Assembly (NCBI GenBank): GCA_050732995.1
Contig: JBOHSA010000053.1
Span: forward strand, 1-14,841
Length of the DNA stretch: 14,841 bases
DNA from: JBOHSA01 sp050732995
GTDB taxonomy: Bacteria > Gemmatimonadota > Gemmatimonadetes > Gemmatimonadales > GWC2-71-9
Direction: 5' to 3'
Part shown: piece by piece, positions 7,235 through 13,913 of the stretch
How the letters are laid out: each line of letters starts with the position of its first letter
Position numbering within the stretch: the stretch's first letter is position 1
The notes under the pieces: generated by a model
Database searches by the model: none
What the model was told of the DNA's origin: nothing
What the model saw: the letters and a program-made list of their open reading frames with translations, nothing else
Program-made: the position numbers and the translations under genes

Positions 7235-8026
7235 GTGGACCTCGGGCTGAGGGGCCGAGTCGCGCTCGTCTGCGGCAGCACCAAGGGGCTGGGCCGCGCC
7301 GTGGCGCGGGCGCTCTCGCAGGAAGGCGCCCGCGTCGCCGTGAACGGCCGCCACAAGGACTCGGTCGAGCGCGTGGCGACGGAGCTCGAGGGCGAGACCG
7401 GCTACACCGTCGTGCCCGCCGTCGCCGACGTCGGCGACGCCGATCAGGCACGCGCCGTCGTCGAGCGCGTCGCTCGCGAGCTCGGCCGGCTCGACATCCT
7501 GTTCTGCAATGCCTCCGGCCCGCCCTCGGGGCCCTTCAAGGACCAGCCGCCCGACGCGTGGCGCCGCGCGGTCGAGCTGAATCTCCTCTCCACGGTCCAC
7601 CTTGCGGCGGCCGCGGTGCCCATCATGCGCAAGGTGCAGTGGGGGCGGATCATCTGCCTCGCGTCCGTGGCCGCGAAACAGCCCCTCCCCGGGCTGATCC
7701 TCTCGACCACCGCGCGGGCCGGCGTGCTGGGCTTCGCCAAAGCCCTGGCCGACGAAGTCGCCTCGTCGGGCATCACGGTGAACGCGGTGTGCCCCGGGTT
7801 CATCGCCACCGAGCGCATCCAGGAGCTCACCGAATCCCGGGCGAAGCGCGAGAAACGGACGCCCGAAGACGTGATGCGCGAGATGGTGACGGACATTCCG
7901 CTCGGGCGCATGGGCCGCACCGAGGAGCTCGCTGCCGCCGTGTGTTTCCTCGCCTCCGAGCGCGCGAGCTACATTACGGGCGCCGTGCTGCAGGTCGACG
8001 GCGGCTTCACGCGCTCGATCTTCTAG
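7235..8026 (+). CDS. SDR-family protein lacking the YxxxK catalytic pair
   Basis: This 263-residue Rossmann-fold protein belongs to the short-chain dehydrogenase/reductase superfamily. The cofactor motif is GSTKGLG (14-20) and the NNAG-type motif appears as CNASG (91-95). The structural segments NAVCPGFIATE and ITGAVLQVDGGF are intact, so the fold is complete. Ser144 is at the usual place. The canonical Tyr and Lys are replaced in LSTTAR, with Ser157 and Arg161. The GTG at 7235 fits the usual SDR N-terminus (MDLGLRGRVALV) and has a G-rich site (ACGGGGGG) just upstream. It lies 13 bp after the formate dehydrogenase gene and 41 bp before tdh, so it is probably co-transcribed. The substrate is unknown. 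Similar SDRs without YxxxK are often annotated as 3-oxoacyl-ACP reductases, which the missing residues make doubtful. Confidence 0.9.
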   Translation: MDLGLRGRVALVCGSTKGLGRAVARALSQEGARVAVNGRHKDSVERVATELEGETGYTVVPAVADVGDADQARAVVERVARELGRLDILFCNASGPPSGPFKDQPPDAWRRAVELNLLSTVHLAAAAVPIMRKVQWGRIICLASVAAKQPLPGLILSTTARAGVLGFAKALADEVASSGITVNAVCPGFIATERIQELTESRAKREKRTPEDVMREMVTDIPLGRMGRTEELAAAVCFLASERASYITGAVLQVDGGFTRSIF

Positions 8027-8034
8027 CTCCTGCG

Positions 8035-8066
8035 CCCCTTAGCCCCTTAGCCCCTTAGCCCCTTCG
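8035..8066. repeat. Four-unit 8-bp tandem repeat (CCCCTTAG) against the tdh start; G-quadruplex pattern on the minus strand
   Basis: Units at 8035-8042, 8043-8050 and 8051-8058 are exact CCCCTTAG; the fourth, 8059-8066, is CCCCTTCG. One base later the tdh ATG begins. The minus strand reads GGGG four times with CTAA loops, a regular G-quadruplex pattern. The array fills most of the 41-bp gap and leaves no purine-rich ribosome binding site for tdh. Confidence 0.9.
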
Positions 8067-8067
8067 C

Positions 8068-9096
8068 ATGCACGCCATCGTCAAGCCGAGTCGCGCGCCG
8101 GGCCTCAAGGTCACGACGGTCCCGAAGCCCGAGCCCGGCCCGGGAGAGGTGCTCATCGCCGTGCGCCACGCCGGCGTGTGCGGCACCGATCTGCACATCG
8201 CCGACTGGGACGCGTGGGCCCAGGGGCGCCTCCAGCCCCCCCTCGTGATCGGGCACGAATTCGCCGGGGAAATCGTCGCCGTGGGAGACGGCGTGGCCGA
8301 GCTTCAGACGGGGCAGCTGGTCACGGCGGAGGGGCACATCGTGTGCGGTCACTGCCTCCAGTGCCGCACGGGCAACGCCCACATCTGCAGGAACACGCGC
8401 ATCATCGGTGTGGACCGCGACGGCGCGTTCGCCGAGTTCATCGCCATGCCGGCGACCAACGTGCTCGCCCTGGACGGCATCCCGACCGAAGTCGGGGCGA
8501 TCATGGATCCCTTGGGCAACGCGTTTCACGCGGTGCTGACGGCGGACATCCCCGGCAGCACCGTGTTCGTCGTGGGGTGCGGGCCGATCGGCTGCTTCGC
8601 CGTGGGCATCGCCCGGGCCGCCGGCGCGGCCAAGGTGCTGGCCTCGGACGTGAACCCGAAGCGGCTGGCGCTCGCAAGCCGGATGGGCGCGCACGTGACC
8701 CTCGACGCCGCGCGGGACGACGTCGTGCGGCGCATCCTGGCCGAGACTGGCGGCGAGGGGGCGGACGTGGTGTGCGAAATGTCGGGTGTCCCGTCCGCGC
8801 TGCACCAGGCGTTCGCGGCGGTGCGCATGGGCGGCCGGGTCCAGTTGCTCGGCATCCCCAAGGGCGAAGTCCCCGTGAACTTCGCCACCGAGATCATCTT
8901 CAAGGGCCTCACCCTCTACGGCGTCGTCGGCCGGAAGATGTACGAGACCTGGCACCAAATGCGCCGCTTCCTGTCGGGCGGGCAGTTCGATCCCCGCCCG
9001 GTCATCACCCACCAGTTCCCGCTCGCCCGGATCGACGAGGCGCTCGCCGCCATCCGCTCCGGTGACGCGGGAAAGGTCATTCTGGAGATCGCATGA
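8068..9096 (+). CDS. tdh: L-threonine 3-dehydrogenase
   Basis: This 342-residue zinc-dependent medium-chain dehydrogenase oxidises L-threonine with NAD+ to 2-amino-3-ketobutyrate. The catalytic zinc region has C38, H63 and E64 (CGTDLHIADWDAW and GHEFAGE). The structural zinc ligands C93, C96, C99 and C107 fall at the same numbers as in E. coli Tdh, from memory of that protein. GCGPIG (170-175) and the Asp in ASDVNPKRL bind NAD. The late segment YGVVGRKMYETWHQM is Tdh-like and helps separate it from other alcohol dehydrogenases. The gene overlaps kbl by 4 nt (ATGA), the classic tdh-kbl pairing. No Shine-Dalgarno sequence is visible: the leader is the C-rich CCCCTTAG array, so expression may depend on coupling to the SDR gene or on that array. 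Confidence 0.95.
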   Translation: MHAIVKPSRAPGLKVTTVPKPEPGPGEVLIAVRHAGVCGTDLHIADWDAWAQGRLQPPLVIGHEFAGEIVAVGDGVAELQTGQLVTAEGHIVCGHCLQCRTGNAHICRNTRIIGVDRDGAFAEFIAMPATNVLALDGIPTEVGAIMDPLGNAFHAVLTADIPGSTVFVVGCGPIGCFAVGIARAAGAAKVLASDVNPKRLALASRMGAHVTLDAARDDVVRRILAETGGEGADVVCEMSGVPSALHQAFAAVRMGGRVQLLGIPKGEVPVNFATEIIFKGLTLYGVVGRKMYETWHQMRRFLSGGQFDPRPVITHQFPLARIDEALAAIRSGDAGKVILEIA

Positions 9097-10292
9097 CGCT
9101 CGCCAGCCGGCTCGAGGCGGAGCTCGCGCAGTTCAAGCGGGACGGCGTCTACAAGCGCCTGAATTACCTCGCCTCCCCCCAGGCGGCACGCGTGCACATG
9201 GAGCGCCGCGGCGAGGTCGTGATCCTGTCGTCCAACAACTACCTCGGGCTCTGCAACGTCCCGGAAGTCGTGGCGGCCGGGAAACGGGCGCTCGACGCGT
9301 ATGGAGCGGGGACCGGCTCGGTGCGGTTCATCTGCGGCACCTTCACGATCCACCGGGAGCTCGAAACGGCCCTGGCGCGGTTCGTGGGGAGCGAGGCCGC
9401 GCTCACCTACGGCAGCTGCTGGAACGCCAACGAAGGGCTCTGCCCCACACTGCTCAGCGACCGGGACCTCGTCATTTCGGATCAGCTGAACCATGCCTCG
9501 ATCATCGACTCGATCCGCCTCGCCAAAGCGATGACGAAGTGCCAGACGGCGGTCTACCAGCACTCCGACATGGCGGATCTGGAGGCGCAGCTCAAGGCGG
9601 CCCCCTCCCCCGCGGCGAGCCTGACGCTCATCTTCACCGACGGCATCTTCTCGATGGAAGGCGACATCGCGAAGCTCCCCGACATCGCGGCGCTCGCGCG
9701 GAAGTACGGCGCCGTCGTCGCCGTGGACGATTCGCATGCGACCGGCGTACTCGGCAAGACCGGCCGGGGCACGGCCGAGCACTACGGGATGCTGGGCGAC
9801 GTGGACATCATCACCTCGACGCTCGGCAAAGCGCTGGGCGGGGCCGCCGGTGGGTTCACCGCCGGCCCTGCGGCCCTCACCGACTACCTCACGCAACGCT
9901 CCCGCCCCCAACTCTTCAGCAACGCGCTGCCGCCGACGGTCGCGGGAAGCGCGCTGGCCGCGGTGCAACATCTCGAACGCCACCCCGAGCTCATCCAGCG
10001 GCTCCACCACAACGCGCGCTACTTCCGCGACCAGCTCATCGGCCTCGGGTTCAACCCCCTGCCCGGCGAGACGCCGATCGTGCCCGTGATCCTGGGCGAG
10101 ACGGCCAAAGCGATCCAGCTGAGCGACCGCTTGTTGCAGGAAGGGGTATTCGTCACTGGATTCGGTTATCCCGTTGTGCCACAAGGACATGCGCGTGTGC
10201 GCTGCCAGCTCTCGGCCGCCCACACCAAGGACGACCTGGACTTCGCGCTCCGCGCATTCAGGAAGGTGGGCTCTCACCTGGGGTTGATCTGA
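9093..10292 (+). CDS. kbl: 2-amino-3-ketobutyrate CoA ligase (glycine C-acetyltransferase)
   Basis: This 399-residue PLP enzyme of the alpha-oxoamine synthase family cleaves the Tdh product with CoA to glycine and acetyl-CoA. The PLP lysine is K246 in TSTLGKALGG. H136 in NHAS stacks on the cofactor, and D212/H215 in VDDSHATG hold it. FTDGIFSMEGD (181-191) and the N-terminal FKRDGVYKRLNYL are typical of Kbl. Length matches the family. GGAG at 9084-9087 gives a good ribosome binding site 5 nt before the ATG, which overlaps the tdh stop. The gene ends in TGATG, sharing one base with the start of the M14 gene. The related 8-amino-7-oxononanoate synthase is the main alternative, but the tdh neighbour argues against it. 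Confidence 0.95.
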   Translation: MTLASRLEAELAQFKRDGVYKRLNYLASPQAARVHMERRGEVVILSSNNYLGLCNVPEVVAAGKRALDAYGAGTGSVRFICGTFTIHRELETALARFVGSEAALTYGSCWNANEGLCPTLLSDRDLVISDQLNHASIIDSIRLAKAMTKCQTAVYQHSDMADLEAQLKAAPSPAASLTLIFTDGIFSMEGDIAKLPDIAALARKYGAVVAVDDSHATGVLGKTGRGTAEHYGMLGDVDIITSTLGKALGGAAGGFTAGPAALTDYLTQRSRPQLFSNALPPTVAGSALAAVQHLERHPELIQRLHHNARYFRDQLIGLGFNPLPGETPIVPVILGETAKAIQLSDRLLQEGVFVTGFGYPVVPQGHARVRCQLSAAHTKDDLDFALRAFRKVGSHLGLI

Positions 10293-11554
10293 TGCGACGA
10301 TCTCTCGTACTCGCGGCCCTGGCCGCGCTGACCGCCCGACCGTCCGACCGCCTGACCGCCCAACACATCCTGCCGCCTGCAGCCGTCCTGGGCTTCGAGC
10401 CGGGCACCGACTCGATGCTCGCGCGGTGGCGTGAGGTGTCGGGGTACCTCAACGGCCTGGCGGCGGCCAGCCCGTACGTCCGCGTGGATACGCTGGGCCG
10501 GACCACCGAGGGCCGCCCGTTCCAGCTCGTCACGATCACGTCGCCGGCCAACCAGGCCCGGCTCGCGTTGATCAAACGGGGCCAGCGCCTCCTCGCCGAC
10601 CCCCGCCGCTTGTCGGACGAGTTGTTCGACTCGCTGCGCGCCGCCCAGCCCGCAGTGATTCTCATCAGCAACAACATCCATGCGACGGAAGTCGCCTCGA
10701 GTCTGATGGGGCTGACGCTCGCCCACCGGCTCGCCGCCGAGCCCGCCCTCACCGGGCTGCTCGATTCGGTGGTGGTGCTGATGATCCCTTCGATGAACCC
10801 GGACGGGCTCGATACCGTCGTCGCGTGGTACCGGCGCTACCGTGGGACCCCGTACGAAGGCGGACCGCTCCCGTGGCTGTATCACAAGTACGTCGGGCAC
10901 GACAACAACCGCGACTGGTTCATGGTGACCCAAGAGGAGACCCGGCTGGTAACGCGAATGCTATACCACGAGTGGTTTCCGCTCGCGGTGTACGACATCC
11001 ACCAGATGGGCGAAACCGGCCCCCGCTTCTTCGTGCCCCCGATGCGCGATCCCGTGAACCTGAACCTCGACCCCGCGATCGTCGCGAGCATCAGTCTGAT
11101 CGGCTCGCACATGGCCGCGAACCTCTACGGCGCCGGCAAGCGGGGGATCGTGCACGAGCTGCAGTTCGACCTGTGGTGGCATGGCGGGTTTCGCAGCACC
11201 CCCACCCGCCACAACATGGTCGGCGTCTTGTCCGAGGCCGCGAGCGTCCGGCTCGGCTCCCCTGTGGTCCTGACCCGCGACCAGGTCCGTCAGCCGCCGG
11301 CCGGCGTCGGACACCCCGGGCCGTGGGAGGGCGGTGTTTGGAGCCTGCGGGACATCATCGAGTACGAGCTGATCGCCGCCACGAGCTTCATTCGCCTCGC
11401 CGCCCGAGACCGGGTGTCCTATCTCGAACGCTTCGTCGGCGCCGCTCGGCGGGCCGTGGCGGCCGGCGAGCGGGGGGATCCCTTCGCCTACGTCCTCGCT
11501 CCGCCTCTCGACCAGCGCGATGCCGGCGCCACGAGCCACGCCTCGTGGTCCTGA
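10292..11554 (+). CDS. M14-family zinc carboxypeptidase, N-terminal catalytic part (frame broken at 3' end)
   Basis: Starting at the ATG overlapping the kbl stop (TGATG), this frame gives 420 residues. A Sec-like signal (MRRSLVLAALAAL) leads into codons made of an 8-bp tandem repeat, then AQ and the mature protein. The M14 zinc site is intact: H130 and E133 in NNIHATE, H237 in YDIHQMG, and a probable catalytic Glu315 in LSEAAS. NPDG and NNRDWF are also family motifs. The frame stops at 11552-11554 just after LDQRD. The family sequence resumes at once in another frame (LVVLMAQPYRAHAKD), so the stop comes from a frame break, not a natural end. The catalytic domain is complete and might still be made. 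The protein is probably exported; its substrates are unknown. Confidence 0.88.
   Translation: MRRSLVLAALAALTARPSDRLTAQHILPPAAVLGFEPGTDSMLARWREVSGYLNGLAAASPYVRVDTLGRTTEGRPFQLVTITSPANQARLALIKRGQRLLADPRRLSDELFDSLRAAQPAVILISNNIHATEVASSLMGLTLAHRLAAEPALTGLLDSVVVLMIPSMNPDGLDTVVAWYRRYRGTPYEGGPLPWLYHKYVGHDNNRDWFMVTQEETRLVTRMLYHEWFPLAVYDIHQMGETGPRFFVPPMRDPVNLNLDPAIVASISLIGSHMAANLYGAGKRGIVHELQFDLWWHGGFRSTPTRHNMVGVLSEAASVRLGSPVVLTRDQVRQPPAGVGHPGPWEGGVWSLRDIIEYELIAATSFIRLAARDRVSYLERFVGAARRAVAAGERGDPFAYVLAPPLDQRDAGATSHASWS
10328..10359. repeat. Four-unit 8-bp tandem repeat (YYGACCGY) inside the M14 signal-peptide codons
   Basis: Consecutive octamers are CTGACCGC, CCGACCGT, CCGACCGC and CTGACCGC. They encode the odd LTARPSDRLTA between the hydrophobic core and the start of the mature protein. 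The unit is not a multiple of three, so gain or loss of one copy would shift the M14 frame. Confidence 0.85.
11529..11548. repeat. Perfect inverted repeat at the first frame break of the M14 gene
   Basis: Arms CCACGAG (11529-11535) and CTCGTGG (11542-11548) are separated by 6 nt. The family reading frame jumps from the frame of the upstream part to the next within this hairpin. Compared with family members as I remember them, about 40-50 residues that should lie between LDQRD and VVLMAQP are missing, so a deletion centred on this hairpin is a reasonable reading. Confidence 0.7.
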
Positions 11555-11726
11555 TGGCCCAGCCGTATCGAGCGCACGCCAAGGACCTGTTAGAGCCCCA
11601 GCGCTACCCGAACGGCGATCCGCCCTACGACATGGCCGGCTGGACCCTGCCGTACTCGATGGGGGTCCGGGCCGTGGCGATTCGGGAGCCGTTCACGGCC
11701 GGCCTGGTCCGGGTGGATACGGTCGT

Positions 11727-11736
11727 CCCCCCCCCC
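11727..11736. repeat. C10 homopolymer in the M14 gene
   Basis: Ten consecutive C bases encode the prolines of VVPPPGR. The family frame reads through it without a break here, but it is a second slippage-prone tract within the same gene. Confidence 0.8.
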
Positions 11737-11943
11737 GGGCGCGTCGAAGGCCGCGGTGACCTGTTCGTCCTCGCGAACCGCTCCAACGGCGAGTCGGCGG
11801 CGATCGCCGCGCTGCTGGCGGCGGGACAGTCCGTCGCGCCGGCGGGCGACAGCGTCCTCGTTTGGGGGGCGCGAGCGCGTGGTATCCTCGCCAAGCACGC
11901 CGCTCGATACGGATTCCCTGTGCGAGCCGTGCCGCGCGGCCCA

Positions 11944-11971
11944 GGGGAGGGGGGAGGGGGGAGGGGGGGGG
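11944..11971 (+). repeat. G-rich tract G4-A-G6-A-G6-A-G9, G-quadruplex pattern, at the second frame break
   Basis: Four G runs of lengths 4, 6, 6 and 9 are separated by single A. The tract lies on the coding strand, so both the non-template DNA and the mRNA could fold as a G-quadruplex. The M14 frame changes by -1 in this neighbourhood. The G9 run contains a G GGG GGG slippery heptamer, is prone to replication slippage, and is also difficult to sequence. Confidence 0.85.
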
Positions 11972-12713
11972 CGGCGGCTCGGCTCCCGAACGGCGCCGTC
12001 TGCCCCGAATCGGCCTGTATCAGCCGTGGACGGCGAGTATCGACGAGGGCTGGACGAGGTGGTTATTTGAACAGTATGGCATCAGTTATACGACAGTTCG
12101 CGACAGTGATTTACGTCGAGGCAACCTCAGGGCGGGGTTCGATGTGATCGTGCTGCCGGACGAGACACCCGAGCGGTTGCTCCACGGGCTCGATGCTACG
12201 CGCATCCCGCCACCCTATGCAGGGGGGATGGGGGATCGAGGGGCAGAGGCTATTGCGGTGTTCGTTCGGGGTGGGGGTACCCTGGTTTGCCTCGATGGTT
12301 CAAGTGATTTCGCGATCTCAAGGCTTAACCTCCCTGTGGTCAATAGCCTAGCTGGGGAGGCATCAGGTCCGGAGGTCTCGCGTTTTTACGCCCCGGGCAC
12401 TATTTTCGGGGTCGGTTTGGGGGGCCCGGCAGGCAGCAGCACGGTGACGGTAGGGGTGCCGGACTCGCTCCAGATCTATTTCGCCAACAGCGGCGCTTTC
12501 ACCGTCCACAGCCCGGCCCGGGCGCTGGCGATCTACCCGGCGGAACCGCTGCGCTCCGGGTATGCGCGCCACCAGGACCGATTGGCCGGCAAGGCGGCCC
12601 TGGTCGAGGTTGCGGCCGGGCGCGGCCGCGTGGTCCTGTTCGGGTTTCGGCCGCAGTTCCGCGGCCAGACGCACGGCACGTTCAAGCTGCTGTTCAACGC
12701 GGTGCTGCTAGCG

Positions 12714-12728
12714 GCCCCCTGAGGGGGC
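12714..12728 (+). other. Small hairpin around the M14 stop codon
   Basis: GCCCCC (12714-12719) and GGGGGC (12723-12728) flank the TGA stop as a three-base loop. No T tract follows, so it is not a standard terminator. It could slow the ribosome or reduce read-through into the downstream barrel gene, or be chance in GC-rich DNA. Confidence 0.3.
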
Positions 12729-12749
12729 GATTCACCGAGGAGTGGTCCC

Positions 12750-13913
12750 ATGCGGGTACTGACGATCGTAGGGGTGGGCCTGAGTTGCGCGGCCGCGTCC
12801 CTCAACGCCCAGCGTTCCGACCAGATCGAGCTCGGCGGGTTCGGTACGTATACGCGGTACGACCGCCTATACGGCCTGCCGAACCGGGTCGGCGCGGGGT
12901 TGCGCTTCGGGTATTTCATCAGCGACCGCCTGGGGGTCGAGCTCGAGGCGGACTACCTCGGTCCCAGCCAGGTCGCCGGCGACCCGAGCCGGATCTTCCA
13001 TTACGGCAGCGCCAGCCTGGTCTTCAACTTCCACGCCGGCGACCGAGCCTCGATCTACTTTCTCGGTGGCTTCTCGCGCATGGATATCGGTACGACCCCG
13101 CCGTACGCCTTCGCGGAGAACGGCGTCCACGGCGGCGGCGGCGCCCGAATCCTGATCACCGACCGCCTGGCGCTGCGGGTCGAGGGGCGGGCGTTCTACC
13201 GTCCGGAGAGCGACTTAACCGGACAGTTTGCCGGGCACGTGATCGGGTCGGCGGGGATTTCCTACTTCACGTCCGCGCCACGGCGCGGGCAATACGCCCC
13301 GCGCGGCACCGAGCGGCACCACCAATGGTATTGGGGCGGCCAGGGCGGCTTGATCCTGTACCAGACCAACGTCCAGGGCAACACGTTCGATCCGATCGTC
13401 GGGGGGCACTGGTTGATCACCTCGAAGCGGACGGCGCTGTACGTCGCCTACGAGCAGGCTTTGTTCCTGACGGACGCCCAGGCCGTGATCGTTGATCCGG
13501 CGTCCACGACTTCGTCGGTGGGCCCCGGGTTCCGGGACGTGACCTTCAACAGCCTCCGCCGGATCGTGATCGGCCTCGCTGCCCTGCCGGCGCAGCGCGC
13601 CGTGGAACCGATCATCGGCGGTGGGTTCGCGCTGATGCAGGTATTGGATCCGGTGGTCGACTGCACGAGCTGCGCGTCCAACTCCGAGGTATTCGGAGCG
13701 CAGGACCTGGCCGAGGACGCGGCCAGCAAGGCGTTCTTCTGGTTGAAGGGGGGTCTGCAGATCAACTACTCGCGCAGACTGACCCTCTTCGGCCATTACA
13801 TGGTGACCTCAGCGGCCGAGGGTTTCCTGCTCAAGGGGAACACTCACACCATTCAAGGCGGCGTCCGCTACAGCCTGGGCACCGCGAAGGAGGGCATCAC
13901 CGAGCGGCACTGA
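12750..13913 (+). CDS. Outer-membrane beta-barrel protein, apparently two barrels in tandem
   Basis: The product has 387 residues. The ATG at 12750 has a good ribosome binding site (GAGGAG at 12737-12742, 7 nt away). Residues 1-20 form a Sec signal ending LNA. The mature part is built of alternating amphipathic strands. Residues about 25-175 look like an OmpA-like eight-strand barrel (QIELGGFGTYTRYD, GAGLRFGYFISDRLGVELEADYL, HVIGSAGISYF). A His/Arg linker (about 176-192) leads to a second strand-rich block at 193-377 (GGQGGLILYQTN, LTLFGHYMVTS, IQGGVRYSLG). A C-x-x-C (C305, C308) sits between predicted strands. The chain extends 10 residues past the last strand instead of ending in an aromatic. 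The 27-bp gap to the M14 gene suggests co-transcription. The last 17 bp overlap the convergent glycosylase gene. Function is unknown. Confidence 0.8.
   Translation: MRVLTIVGVGLSCAAASLNAQRSDQIELGGFGTYTRYDRLYGLPNRVGAGLRFGYFISDRLGVELEADYLGPSQVAGDPSRIFHYGSASLVFNFHAGDRASIYFLGGFSRMDIGTTPPYAFAENGVHGGGGARILITDRLALRVEGRAFYRPESDLTGQFAGHVIGSAGISYFTSAPRRGQYAPRGTERHHQWYWGGQGGLILYQTNVQGNTFDPIVGGHWLITSKRTALYVAYEQALFLTDAQAVIVDPASTTSSVGPGFRDVTFNSLRRIVIGLAALPAQRAVEPIIGGGFALMQVLDPVVDCTSCASNSEVFGAQDLAEDAASKAFFWLKGGLQINYSRRLTLFGHYMVTSAAEGFLLKGNTHTIQGGVRYSLGTAKEGITERH

Larger units (their letters stand above)
11542..12722 (+). pseudogene. C-terminal part of the broken M14-family peptidase
   Basis: Family sequence continues from LVVLMAQPYRAHAKD at 11542 in the second frame to about 11971, then from PRIGLYQPWTASIDEGW in the third frame to the TGA at 12720-12722. 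The second break falls in or next to a purine tract (11944-11971) of G runs 4, 6, 6 and 9 separated by single A. Each break moves the frame by -1. An ATG at 11554 overlaps the upstream stop as TGATG, so translation could restart for the middle piece, which would end at 12147. The last piece carries the glutamine-amidotransferase-like tail common in long M14 proteins (FDVIVLPDETPERL, GGGTLVCLDGSSDF, RVVLFGFRPQFRGQ). Codons at about 12060-12420 are markedly AT-richer at third positions than neighbours. It could be a true pseudogene, phase-variable, or an assembly error. Confidence 0.8.

Noticed and set aside
4216..7356. A very long open frame (about 1046 codons) antisense to the formate dehydrogenase gene
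   Set aside because: In GC-rich DNA the antisense frame of a strongly biased gene stays open by chance. The translation is low-complexity Arg/Gly/His/Val with no family motif, while the + strand gene has every expected cofactor motif.
8916..10277. Minus-strand frame opposite tdh and kbl (similarly 8047-9012)
   Set aside because: Antisense shadows. Tdh and Kbl on the + strand are unmistakable and fill the region.
9062..10291. Upstream extension of the M14 frame to 9062
   Set aside because: The frame is merely open through kbl; the sequence there is Arg/Pro-rich noise. The M14 protein starts at the ATG at 10292 with a signal peptide.
11862..11970. ATG at 11862 as a true start of a separate downstream gene
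   Set aside because: The residues before the G-rich tract in this frame (GGASAWYPRQARRS) do not look like any protein, whereas the neighbouring frame there carries M14 family sequence. The family match in this frame begins only after the tract.
12780..12792. Lipobox in the barrel protein signal (GLSC)
   Set aside because: Position -3 is Gly rather than Leu/Val/Ile, and a normal signal-peptidase I site (LNA) follows, so it is probably not a lipoprotein.
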